Shown: positions 8,061-16,009 of the stretch, piece by piece | Position numbering within the stretch: the first letter of the stretch is position 1 | Layout of the letters: the number at the start of each line of letters is the position of its first letter | DNA from: Firmicutes bacterium UBA1393 | GTDB lineage: Bacteria; Bacillota; DTU025 | Reading direction: 5' to 3' | DNA length: 27,576 bases | Assembly: GCA_002305255.1 (NCBI GenBank) | Contig: DBQN01000010.1 | Span: forward strand, 8,458 to 36,033 | Position numbers and translations under genes: made by a program | Notes under the pieces: generated by a model | What the model saw: only the letters and a program-made list of their open reading frames with translations | What the model was told of the DNA's origin: nothing | Databases searched by the model: none

Positions 8061-8708
8061 CTACGCTGTGTAGAAAGCCAGGCTCTGCAGCTCCAACGTG
8101 AGGTCTGTGTGGTGGACTTTGACCTCATCCGGGACGTTCAGCGTCACCGGAGCGAAGTTGAGAATCGCCTTGACCCCCGCTTCGGCGCACTTGGTGGCCA
8201 CGGCCTGGGCGTGCCTGGCCGGTACTGCGATGACGATGATCTTGATGCCATGCTCGTGCACAATTTCACTCAGACGGTCAACGTGAAATATGGGCATGCC
8301 GCGATAGTCAGTGCCCACTATGGATTCGTCTACGTCGAATGCTGCGGTAACGCGCAGCTTATCAGGCGAGCCGAACTCCGGATTGTCAGTCACGTGTGAG
8401 TCTATGAGGTAGTGTGCGAGTGCACGGCCCAGGTTACCGAATCCTACAAGGCCAACATGTACGTTCTCGCTGATCCTTAGGATCTCCCTGAGCTGCTGGC
8501 GCAGGAACTTTACGTTGTAGCCGATCCCTTGCTTGCCGAATTCGCCGAAGAACGTGAAATCCTTTCTGACCTGAGCTGGGGTGAGGCCTGTCCAATCACC
8601 CAGTTCCTGGCTGGACACCACCTCATGTTCGCGCCTCGCGAAGTCCTCAACAGCGCGAAGGTAAAGGGGCATCCGTCGCACGACGACATCCGGTATCCTT
8701 TTCATCAT
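8061..8708 (-). CDS. rex: Redox-sensing transcriptional repressor Rex
   Basis: Rex binds DNA when the NADH/NAD+ ratio is low and releases it when NADH rises, controlling fermentation and respiration genes. The protein is about 215 aa, the usual family length. It has an N-terminal winged helix (RMPLYLRAVEDF, SSQELGDWTGLTPAQVRKD, FGKQGIGYNV) and a Rossmann NAD(H) domain with GFGNLGRAL, followed by AAFDVDESIVGT and the C-terminal domain-swap helix. I chose the ATG at 8708, 7 bases after the rseC stop, with GGAGG inside the end of rseC. An ATG at 8732, after AAGGGA, is an alternative that adds eight basic residues. It sits between rseC and the cytochrome in one apparent operon. No Rex operator was found nearby. 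Confidence 0.95.
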   Translation of the reverse strand: MMKRIPDVVVRRMPLYLRAVEDFARREHEVVSSQELGDWTGLTPAQVRKDFTFFGEFGKQGIGYNVKFLRQQLREILRISENVHVGLVGFGNLGRALAHYLIDSHVTDNPEFGSPDKLRVTAAFDVDESIVGTDYRGMPIFHVDRLSEIVHEHGIKIIVIAVPARHAQAVATKCAEAGVKAILNFAPVTLNVPDEVKVHHTDLTLELQSLAFYTA

Positions 8709-8715
8709 ACCATGC

Positions 8716-9201
8716 CTACGCCTCCGTGCCATCTGCGTCCCTTCGAGGACAGCCCTCGCCCGACGGGCACACATCCACCGGGTCGATGATCGCGACGGCG
8801 GCGGACATCAACCGGCTAGGGCCGAGCGACTTGTCATACAGATGGACAAAGTAGTATCCGGCGACCAGAAGCACGGATCCTGCTGCTACCGACGCCACGA
8901 GTGGGCTTATCCCCAGGCCCGGCAACCTGCTCAACGGCTCGCCCAGAACCAGACCTGTCAGGAACATCAGCAGTGGCACGCCGTAGGCGAGGGCAGCGGC
9001 GCGCAGCATGTCGGCATCGTTGAGTTCGATCTCGACCCAATCGCCTACAGCCGCGCCAACCTTGTTGACCGCCGTGATCTTGGTGGGTCCTGCATCGGCG
9101 AGTTTGCAGGCTCCGCAACTCTCACATGCCTTGGCCCTCTTGGCCAGCACGTCCACCATCTGGCCATGAACCTTCATCACGTAGCCTTGCTGACGCGCCA
9201 T
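8716..9201 (-). CDS. RseC / SoxR-reducing-system family membrane protein
   Basis: This 161-aa protein matches the RseC (SoxR_RseC) family. It has an N-terminal soluble region with a redox-type cysteine cluster CESCGAC (26-32), a small beta domain with VGDWVEIEL, two transmembrane helices (about 67-87 and 98-117), and a C-terminal tail with two more Cys (CPSGEGC). Relatives work with Rnf-type electron transfer to reduce SoxR or act in envelope signalling. Here the neighbours rex and the cytochrome point to a membrane redox role; that link is inferred. The start is an ATG with a strong GGAGGTGA. It is the first gene of the apparent rseC-rex-cytochrome operon and ends just before the rex start. 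Confidence 0.88.
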   Translation of the reverse strand: MARQQGYVMKVHGQMVDVLAKRAKACESCGACKLADAGPTKITAVNKVGAAVGDWVEIELNDADMLRAAALAYGVPLLMFLTGLVLGEPLSRLPGLGISPLVASVAAGSVLLVAGYYFVHLYDKSLGPSRLMSAAVAIIDPVDVCPSGEGCPRRDADGTEA

Positions 9202-9278
9202 GCATACTCACCTCCACCTATGGTATTTCTACAAGAATCGGGCAGGCTCCTCCTCGCCCGATGGAGTCGTTTCTGCTC

Positions 9279-9296
9279 TGCGCGCACTTGCGCGCA
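9279..9296. promoter_or_regulatory. Twin 8-bp palindromes upstream of rseC
   Basis: The self-complementary octamer TGCGCGCA occurs twice with two bases between, in the 245-base gap upstream of rseC. The copies can also pair with each other as a compact hairpin. The position, about 80 bases ahead of the operon start, suits a regulator site or leader hairpin. No known regulator is matched, and no convincing -10/-35 pair could be assigned around it. Confidence 0.3.
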
Positions 9297-9344
9297 CTGT
9301 AGTATGCCCAACCTGCCGACAGCGACGAACCCCTAAAGGCCATA

Positions 9345-9377
9345 GCCTGGCCACGGGGTCTACCCCCGCAGCCAGGC
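9345..9377 (-). terminator. Hairpin after the SPOR gene, possible terminator
   Basis: The inverted repeat GCCTGGC-x2-CGGGG / CCCCG-x2-GCCAGGC has a 5-base loop and one 2x2 internal mismatch. It lies about 70 bases past the SPOR gene stop in the direction of transcription. The downstream sequence has only a weak T tract, so it may be a terminator or a leader hairpin of the redox operon. Confidence 0.45.
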
Positions 9378-9446
9378 TGCTGCGCCATTCCACTATCGGC
9401 AATCAAGTAGCGGCAATTAAGCCACAGGATCGCGCCGGACTCAGTC

Positions 9447-10013
9447 TCAGTCGGTCACCAGCACATCGTAGCCCTGGTCGGCAAGGCTATCGCCCAGTGC
9501 GATGGCGTTCTCACGCTTGGCGAAAGCGCCAACCTGCACCGCGAACGGGCCGCTCCCTGTCACAAAGATCGGTAGGCCTTGAGCGGCAAGTTCCTGGCTG
9601 GCCACAGTTGCCTGTTCTCTGGTGGCGAAGGATCCGACTCGCACCTTCCACAGCTTAGGCGCGGTTGCCGCAGGCGTTGTGGTGGTTTGTGACGGCACAA
9701 CCGGCGTAGACGATGCAGTGCTCGCCGTCGTCGTGGCAGGTGTGCTGCTCACCGTCGACGTAGGCAGCGTCACCGTGGGCGCCTCAGCAACTGTCGAGTC
9801 AGATGCAGAAGTCGCCGACGGGCTGTCCCATGGATAATAGCTGTAGCTGGTATCTGCTGAGCCGGAATCCGACACCGAGCTTCGGCCGGGGTTCAACCAA
9901 TTGAGCACCTGCTGGCCAAGGAGCCACCCCACCCCGATGGCTGCCACGCTTACCAGCACCACCGCCAGAATCCACGAAAGCGCTCCGCTGGTGGACGATC
10001 GTTTCGCCGGCAT
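9447..10013 (-). CDS. SPOR-domain membrane protein, possibly SpoIIB-like
   Basis: This 188-aa bitopic protein has a short basic N terminus, a transmembrane helix (about 12-33), a Ser/Thr/Pro-rich linker (about 43-118) and a C-terminal SPOR domain (about 119-188, with KVRVGSFATREQA and PFAVQVGAFAKRENA). SPOR domains bind denuded glycan strands at division septa. In B. subtilis the SPOR protein SpoIIB lies just beyond folC and helps thin septal wall at engulfment. The same relative position here suggests a similar job, but FtsN-like or general wall-remodelling roles are equally possible. The start is an ATG after an AAGGAAGGG purine tract. The 95-base gap before it holds only a weak GGGGC-CAT-GCCCC hairpin. 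Confidence 0.82.
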   Translation of the reverse strand: MPAKRSSTSGALSWILAVVLVSVAAIGVGWLLGQQVLNWLNPGRSSVSDSGSADTSYSYYPWDSPSATSASDSTVAEAPTVTLPTSTVSSTPATTTASTASSTPVVPSQTTTTPAATAPKLWKVRVGSFATREQATVASQELAAQGLPIFVTGSGPFAVQVGAFAKRENAIALGDSLADQGYDVLVTD

Positions 10014-10108
10014 GCTCCATCCCTTCCTTTGCTCGAGTCATCGTGATCGGGGCATGGCCCCTTCTCAGTAGATACTTCTATTCGCATGTAATACCACTCA
10101 TGACTGGG

Positions 10109-10795
10109 CTAATCCTCCCACGGAGGCAACATGTATCTCGAAATCGGCCGTATTTCCACTCCATGGCTGCTCACAGCTGCTAGGATTCCCGCGCCCTCTT
10201 CCTTCATCAAGTCATATGAGACTGACGCGAACTCCACCCTCACTCCATGTGCCTGCGCCGCCTCCTCGGCCACCTTGAGACCGGCGACCACATCATCCGA
10301 CGTGCTCTCGGCTCCGGTGTTGGTGTTGGCGACCACACCAGTGACCGCGAGGCGCGAAGCGCCCTCGATGGCCTTCATCGAGCGAGCTAACGACTGTGCG
10401 CTGTCGCAGAAGGGGCGGTTGGCGTTGATCACATACAGCATGCTGAAGCCCCGAGCAGCAATCACCGCCGAGAAACGCCCCAGCACGCGGGCTCCTCGCT
10501 CGTCGCCTGCAACATCGATGAACACCTGGGCAGACCCGTCTTCGATAGCACCGTATATTGCAGGTGAGATGGTGGGCACATCGGCCATCTCGAAGCCTTC
10601 AGCGCCCGACACCACCTCGATCCCCAGGCGTGCCAGTTCAGCCCTAAGATCCCGAGAGCGGAACATGGGCTTAGTGATATCCATATCGACCAGCACCGTG
10701 CGGCCGTCCGACACCTTCGCGTGCTGAATGGCCATGTTCACGGCCAGTTCAGTCTTGCCGCTGCCATATGCTCCGGTAAGTATCACCACCGGCAT
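10109..10795 (-). CDS. P-loop ATPase of unknown role (SIMIBI-like)
   Basis: This 228-aa soluble protein starts directly with a Walker A loop, TGAYGSGKTE (7-16). It continues with LVDMDITKPMFRSRD, a switch-like region, and FIDVAGDERGARVLG as a Walker B-like segment, then YVINANRPF. The arrangement resembles MinD/CobQ-type NTPases but lacks the deviant KGGxGKT signature. No precise family role can be named. It starts 2 bases after the Nth-FolC stop (TAG-TC-ATG), so translational coupling is likely. It probably belongs to the valS operon. Confidence 0.75.
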   Translation of the reverse strand: MPVVILTGAYGSGKTELAVNMAIQHAKVSDGRTVLVDMDITKPMFRSRDLRAELARLGIEVVSGAEGFEMADVPTISPAIYGAIEDGSAQVFIDVAGDERGARVLGRFSAVIAARGFSMLYVINANRPFCDSAQSLARSMKAIEGASRLAVTGVVANTNTGAESTSDDVVAGLKVAEEAAQAHGVRVEFASVSYDLMKEEGAGILAAVSSHGVEIRPISRYMLPPWED

Positions 10796-10797
10796 GA

Positions 10798-12897
10798 CTA
10801 CTCACTACCTTCCGCCGCTGCCGGGCTAACGAACTCCGCCCGTAGCTGGCCCACGAGATAGAGCGAGCCCGTTACCACCAGCGAGCGTGCGCCGATCTCC
10901 TCCACCGCCGCCCGCGCGGCGGCAACGGCCTCCTCTGCCGGAACACTCCGCCCGGGCACCCCTACTGCCGCCATTGCGGCAACGATCTCGCCTGGGTCGC
11001 GCGCGCCCGACCTGGTGTGCGCTGCGGCCGTCGCTATCACGAGATCAGCATGGGGTGCCAGGATGCCCACCATCTCGTCGAGGTTCTTGTCGCGCGACAG
11101 CCCCAGCAGCATCACGCGCGGTCGCTCCCTGTCGATTACCGCACCCATCGTCGCGGCCAGCGCCTGCGCGCCATCGGGGTTGTGCGCCCCGTCCAACACG
11201 ATTATGTATGGCTCTGTTTGCACTATCTCAAACCGCCCGGCGTTGCGTGCGAGGGCGATGCCGGCGGTAAGCTCGGCGTCTGACACGGGAAACGCATCCG
11301 ACACCAGCTCCAGCGCAGCCACGGCCGTGGCACAGTTGGCCGCCTGATGCACGCCGATGAGGCCGCAGCCCAGCTCCACGGCTTTCCCCCTCGGCATGGA
11401 AGTCAGATCAACTCGCACCCGCGTGCTATCGACCCCCACGTCGATCAACTCGAAGGGCACACGCGCGCCTGCTGCTGACAGACCCGGCGACTGCGCCGAC
11501 GCTGCAGGCGGTCCTGCCAGCTGCTCCACGCGCACGAGGGGCGCCCCGGCGGCAGCTGCTGCAGCTGCGATGACCTCGGCGGCCTCGGGCTCCTGCGGCG
11601 ATGTCACGACCGGCACTCCCGGCTTGATGATCCCAGATTTATCGGCCGCGATCTCGCCAAGGGTGTTGCCGAGGCGATCCATGTGGTCCATGCCTACATG
11701 GGTGATGACGCAGGCGATAGGGCTGACAAGGTTCGTCGCGTCGTAGCGTCCGCCAAGGCCGACCTCGACTACAGCTACGTCTACATTCCGCTCCGCGAAA
11801 TAGCTGAAGCACGCGGCCGTCGCGACTTCAAACTCGGTGGGCTCCCCTACCCCGGGGTCGGCTGCCGCGCGAGCTACCAACGGTTTGACCTCATGAATCA
11901 GCTCAGCGAAGCGTGCCGCCGAGATCTCTTCGCCGCATACTCGGATTCGCTCAGTGTATCGCTGTAAGTGGGGCGAGGTGTAGAGACCGGTCCGGTAGCC
12001 TGCCTGCCTCAGCACCCGCTCAATCATCACTGCTGTGCTGCCTTTGCCGTTCGTGCCGGCTACGTGGATATGGGCCATGCGCCTTTCGGGGTGGCGCATC
12101 CACTCCAGCAAAGCTGCCGTTCGTTCGAGACCGGGTTTCACGCCGAAGCGGGCCAGCGACGCGAGGTATTCCATGGCGGCGGCGGCAACCGCGGCGCCAC
12201 CCGTCGAATCCGCTACCCTGTCGGCATTTCGCTCCGCATCCGCGGCCTGTGCCGCCAGGCAGTATGAAGCCAGGAGGCAGCGCTCGCACCGCGGCCGCGC
12301 CGCTTTGCAGGTGCGCCTGCCATGCTCGACCATGTTCATGTGGAGCTGATAGGTGATCTCCTCCGGCACTACGGGCATCAGCGCCGCCTGCGTCGCAGCC
12401 GGCGACTTGGTCCGCACAAGGCCGAGCCTGTTGGCTACGCGATGAACGTGAGTGTCTACCGGGAATACCGGGACTCCCAGCGCGAACAGGAGCACACAGG
12501 CGGCAGTCTTGGGCCCGACGCCGTCTATCTCCGTGAGTTGCTCGAACGCCTCCATCTTGGGCAGACGTTCGATGCCCACCAGGGTGATCGCGCCGCGCTC
12601 GGCACGCAGCCGGGCCAGCGCTTCAAGGATTCTCGCCGCCTTGATGCGTGCCAGACCGCCCATGCGGATCGCTTGCTCGACGTCGTCAACGTTGGCCTCG
12701 GCAAGCTGCTCCCAGGTGGAATATGCCGCGCGGAGTGCGGCGAATGTGCGGTCGGAGTTAGCGTCAGACGTGTTCTGCGTTAGGATTATATGTATCATCT
12801 CGCCCACTGCATCGCCGTGGGGCGCCGGGACCTTGCGGCCGTACATGGCCGCAAGGTCCCTATCTATCTGCTCTAGCTTCTCGTCAATCTGCCGCAT
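10798..12897 (-). CDS. Endonuclease III - folylpolyglutamate synthase fusion
   Basis: This single 699-aa frame joins two complete enzymes. Residues 1-215 are an endonuclease III (HhH-GPD) DNA glycosylase/AP lyase. They carry the helix-hairpin-helix EIDGVGPKTA with catalytic Lys130, catalytic Asp148 in VDTHVHRV, and a 4Fe-4S cluster motif Cys197-x6-Cys204-x2-Cys207-x5-Cys213. Residues about 241-690 are FolC (dihydrofolate/folylpolyglutamate synthase), with FGVKPGLERT, P-loop AGTNGKGST (280-288), VEVGLGGRYDATN, ITHVGMDHMD, the ADKSGIIKPG segment and LDGAHNPDG. An Ala-rich linker (216-240) has no ATG, GTG or TTG and no Shine-Dalgarno that could restart translation. The gene starts 5 bases after valS. 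In B. subtilis folC follows valS directly, so nth appears to have been inserted and fused here. Confidence 0.92.
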   Translation of the reverse strand: MRQIDEKLEQIDRDLAAMYGRKVPAPHGDAVGEMIHIILTQNTSDANSDRTFAALRAAYSTWEQLAEANVDDVEQAIRMGGLARIKAARILEALARLRAERGAITLVGIERLPKMEAFEQLTEIDGVGPKTAACVLLFALGVPVFPVDTHVHRVANRLGLVRTKSPAATQAALMPVVPEEITYQLHMNMVEHGRRTCKAARPRCERCLLASYCLAAQAADAERNADRVADSTGGAAVAAAAMEYLASLARFGVKPGLERTAALLEWMRHPERRMAHIHVAGTNGKGSTAVMIERVLRQAGYRTGLYTSPHLQRYTERIRVCGEEISAARFAELIHEVKPLVARAAADPGVGEPTEFEVATAACFSYFAERNVDVAVVEVGLGGRYDATNLVSPIACVITHVGMDHMDRLGNTLGEIAADKSGIIKPGVPVVTSPQEPEAAEVIAAAAAAAGAPLVRVEQLAGPPAASAQSPGLSAAGARVPFELIDVGVDSTRVRVDLTSMPRGKAVELGCGLIGVHQAANCATAVAALELVSDAFPVSDAELTAGIALARNAGRFEIVQTEPYIIVLDGAHNPDGAQALAATMGAVIDRERPRVMLLGLSRDKNLDEMVGILAPHADLVIATAAAHTRSGARDPGEIVAAMAAVGVPGRSVPAEEAVAAARAAVEEIGARSLVVTGSLYLVGQLRAEFVSPAAAEGSE

Positions 12898-12902
12898 GAA
12901 GG

Positions 12903-15575
12903 CTAGGCCTCCAGCTGCGCTATGCGCTGCCTCACCTTGGCCAGCTGCTCTTCGATGCCCGCCAGGGTGTCGCGCTGCTTTGCCACGACCTCAGCCGGCG
13001 CCTTTGACAAGAACGCCTCGTTCGAGAGCTTCGCTCTGAACTTGTCGGCGTCGGCATTGATCTTGTCAGCCTCGCGGCGCAGCCGCTCCAGCTCCTTGCC
13101 GATGTCGATCAGGCCGGCCAGCGGCAGGTAGATCTCGATCCCCGGCGCCACACCGTGGGCTGCCTTCTCTGGTACCGGGTCACCCACAGGGCGAATCGAC
13201 GATGCACCGACACCGGCGAGACGTGAGATCATATCCATATTCTGCTCGAGAAGGGAGCGGGAGGCCTCATCGGCCGCAAAGAACACTGCGTCTATCTTGC
13301 GCGAAGGCACCACATCGAACTCAGCACGCACGTTGCGGATGACGCGCACAGCGTCCATGATAACCGCCATGCTCGCCTCAGCTGCGTCATCGAAACGCGC
13401 CGCGTCGGCCTCCGGCCACGCCGATACCATGATGGACTCACCTGTGTGAGGCAGATGTTGCCATATGCCTTCAGTGATGAACGGCATAAACGGGTGAAGC
13501 AGCTTGAGTGAGCCGTCTAGCACGTGCCATAGCACCCATTGCGCCGTTCTTCTTCCGCCTTCGTCGGATGTGTCATACAGACGGCCCTTCGCGATCTCGA
13601 TGTACCAGTCGCAGTACTCGCCCCAGATGAACTCGTATATCGTGCGTGCAGCTTCGCTCAGATCGTACTTCACGAGCAGTTCGGTGACGCGCTCGGCTGT
13701 GCGCGAGAAGCGCGAGAGTATCCACCTGTCGGCCAGTGTGAGCTGGCCCTCGTCAGGCGGAGCGGTCGTGTCGGCCGCCTCGGCGTCGAAGTCATCGAGG
13801 TTCATCATCACGAAACGGCTGGCGTTCCAGATCTTGTTGCAGAAGTTGCGCGACGCCTCCAGTCGCTCCGGTCGCCACCTGATGTCATTGCCCGGCGTGT
13901 TGCCGGAGATAACGCTGAAACGCAGCGTGTCGGCGCCATACTCGTCGATGACGTCGAGGGGATTCACTCCGGTCCCCTTGGACCTGCTCATCTTGGATCC
14001 GTCGGCGTTCCTGATCAAGCCATGCAGCAGCACATCGTTGAAGGCTTTCTCGCCGGTGAACTCAAGGGCCATGAAGATCATCCTGGCCACCCAGAAGAAG
14101 ATGATGTCATAGCCGGTCACCAGCACCGATGTGGGATGCCATGCCCTGAGTTCCGGCGTGTCGTCGGGCCAGCCCAGCGTGGAGAAGGTCCACAGCGCCG
14201 AGCTGAACCAGGTGTCCAGCACGTCGGGGTCTTGTTCGACCTTGCCGCCGCACTTCTCGCAAGCCCCCACATGCTCGTCGCGGGACGCGAACGAGTGTCC
14301 GCATTCCTGGCAATACCAGACTGGTATCCGGTGCCCCCACCAGAGCTGGCGCGAGATGCACCAGTCTCGAATGTTCTCCATCCAGTTGAGGTATGTGCGA
14401 GCGAACCGTCCGGGCACGAACCTCACGTCTCCGTCTACCACAGCCTTGATGGCCGGACGCGCCAGCGGCTCCATCTTCACGAACCACTGCAGCGATATCA
14501 GCGGCTCCACCATGCTGGAGCAGCGCTGGCAGTGCCCTACTGAGTGGGTGTAGTCTTCGATCTTCACCAGGCGGCCGAGGGCCCTCAGCTCCTCCACTAC
14601 CTGTCGGCGGGCCTCCTCGCGGCTCAGGCCGGCATACTTGCCCGCCTCAGCCGTCATGCGCCCGTCGGGCCCGATGACTGTGATGATCGGCAGGTCGTGT
14701 CGCCCGGCGATCTCGAAGTCGTTGGGGTCGTGAGCAGGTGTGACCTTCACGGCACCGGTGCCGAAGGCCGGGTCGACGTGGGCGTCGGCGACGATTGGTA
14801 TCTGCCGGTCCATGATGGGCAGCACGAGCATCTTGCCTACCAGCGCTGAGTAGCGGGCGTCTTCCGGGTTCACGGCGACAGCGGTGTCACCCAGCATCGT
14901 CTCGGGCCTGGTGGTGGCTACATGGACGCTGCCCGACCCGTCTGCCAGGGGATATTCCAGCGTCCAGAGCTTCGACGGCACGTCTTCATGTTCCACTTCT
15001 ACGTCTGAAAGCGACGTTCCGCAGCTCACGCACCAGTTCACCATGCGGTTACCCTTGTAGATGAGGCCTTTCTCATACAGCCTCACGAACACTTCGCGCA
15101 CAGCGCGCGAGCACACGGCGTCCATGGTGAAGCGGGCGCGTTCCCAGTCGCAAGAGGCCCCGAGTCGTTTCTGCTGCTCGACGATGGTGTTGCCGTACTT
15201 GTGCTTCCACTCCCAGGCCTCCTTTAGGAAGCCCTCACGCCCCACGTCGGCCTTGGTGAGGCCGCGTTTCGCCAGAGCCGCCACTACCTTGGCCTCGGTG
15301 GCGATGCTGGCATGGTCGGTACCGGGGATCCATACGGCGTTCGCGCCCTGCATCCGCTTCCACCGCGTCAGAATGTCCTGGATGGCTGCATCCAGTGCGT
15401 GCCCGAGGTGGAGCGTGCCCGTTACGTTCGGAGGCGGCATCACAACGACGAACTTCTCGCGCGCCGGGTCGGGGTCGGGCTCCGCATGGAAGTAACCGTG
15501 CTCGAGCCAGAACTGATACATTCGGTCCTCAATCTGCTTTGGGTCGTAAGTTGTCGGGATATTCGTGAGCGACAT
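12903..15575 (-). CDS. valS: Valyl-tRNA synthetase
   Basis: ValS charges tRNA-Val and edits mischarged threonine. The 890-aa protein is a normal class I enzyme. It has the HIGH motif as HLGH (56-59) in PPPNVTGTLHLGHAL, the editing domain with TTRPETMLGDTAVAV, zinc-type cysteine pairs (CVSCG, CQRC, CQECG, CEKCG), KMSKS as KMSRS in GSKMSRSKGTG, an anticodon-binding domain, and a C-terminal coiled-coil arm (about 820-890). I chose the ATG at 15575, which has AGGAGGAG upstream. A longer frame to 15629 would run into the T-box terminator and is not used. It heads the valS - nth/folC - ATPase operon and is controlled by the T-box leader. Confidence 0.97.
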   Translation of the reverse strand: MSLTNIPTTYDPKQIEDRMYQFWLEHGYFHAEPDPDPAREKFVVVMPPPNVTGTLHLGHALDAAIQDILTRWKRMQGANAVWIPGTDHASIATEAKVVAALAKRGLTKADVGREGFLKEAWEWKHKYGNTIVEQQKRLGASCDWERARFTMDAVCSRAVREVFVRLYEKGLIYKGNRMVNWCVSCGTSLSDVEVEHEDVPSKLWTLEYPLADGSGSVHVATTRPETMLGDTAVAVNPEDARYSALVGKMLVLPIMDRQIPIVADAHVDPAFGTGAVKVTPAHDPNDFEIAGRHDLPIITVIGPDGRMTAEAGKYAGLSREEARRQVVEELRALGRLVKIEDYTHSVGHCQRCSSMVEPLISLQWFVKMEPLARPAIKAVVDGDVRFVPGRFARTYLNWMENIRDWCISRQLWWGHRIPVWYCQECGHSFASRDEHVGACEKCGGKVEQDPDVLDTWFSSALWTFSTLGWPDDTPELRAWHPTSVLVTGYDIIFFWVARMIFMALEFTGEKAFNDVLLHGLIRNADGSKMSRSKGTGVNPLDVIDEYGADTLRFSVISGNTPGNDIRWRPERLEASRNFCNKIWNASRFVMMNLDDFDAEAADTTAPPDEGQLTLADRWILSRFSRTAERVTELLVKYDLSEAARTIYEFIWGEYCDWYIEIAKGRLYDTSDEGGRRTAQWVLWHVLDGSLKLLHPFMPFITEGIWQHLPHTGESIMVSAWPEADAARFDDAAEASMAVIMDAVRVIRNVRAEFDVVPSRKIDAVFFAADEASRSLLEQNMDMISRLAGVGASSIRPVGDPVPEKAAHGVAPGIEIYLPLAGLIDIGKELERLRREADKINADADKFRAKLSNEAFLSKAPAEVVAKQRDTLAGIEEQLAKVRQRIAQLEA

Positions 15576-15599
15576 GGTCACATCTCCTCCTCGTATTGG

Positions 15600-15900
15600 G
15601 CGAAAACTGAACAGAAAAGCCTCCATCACCCGTCAAAGGGCGAAGGAGGCTTCACTTCGCGGTACCACCTTTGTTCTCAGCACTGACCGGGACGCGACAT
15701 GCGCCCGGCTGCTTCGATCTCTGGCGGCGATAACGGCGCCATCCGGCATCCCCTACGCGCCGGTGCTGCTGGCAGCTGCCGGCTTCAGGGTCGCGGCTCG
15801 GGGGCGACCTTCACTCTACCTGGGGCCGGAACGCCTCGCACCCATGGGCGCTCCTCTCTTGGGCCTGGCGGGAGCTACTCCTCCCCTTCATCGCCTCTGG
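15600..15900 (-). promoter_or_regulatory. T-box riboswitch leader of valS, GUC (valine) specifier
   Basis: The 434-base gap ahead of valS holds a T-box leader. The conserved T-box AAAGGTGGTACCGCG lies at 15658-15672. A Stem I begins near 15890, with GATGAAGGGG and the AGTAG motif on the ascending side, an AGAGAG element in the distal part, and GTGAAGGTCGCC on the descending side. The GTC at 15806-15808 sits where the specifier codon is expected and codes for valine. Uncharged tRNA-Val would favour the antiterminator and so transcription of valS. The promoter could not be identified. The stretch 15901-16009 shows nothing else I can support. Confidence 0.93.
15617..15652 (-). terminator. T-box regulated terminator hairpin
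   Basis: A long stem pairs AAGCCTCC with GGAGGCTT and continues inward after one T-T mismatch with TCGCCC and GGGTGA around a TTTGAC loop. A T-rich tract (TTTCTGTTCAGTTTTC) follows on the minus strand. It sits directly after the T-box sequence, as expected for the terminator competing with the antiterminator. Confidence 0.92.
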
Positions 15901-16009
15901 CGATATGTGATGCAGATGCCACCGCTGCAGCAGGCAGTGGATGGGTCGCGGACTACTAGGCTTGATGCTGCGACTGCGGCGTTGTGGCTAAGGCGCTGGG
16001 GCTACGGCA

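Noticed and set aside
8026..9446. Rex operator near rex, rseC or the cytochrome
   Set aside because: I looked for TTGTGA-type inverted repeats (TTGTG...CACAA) in the operon leader and the rex-cytochrome gap and saw none.
15576..15629. Extended N terminus of ValS
   Set aside because: The extra residues would come from the tail of the T-box terminator; the ATG at 15575 has a strong ribosome site and matches family N termini.
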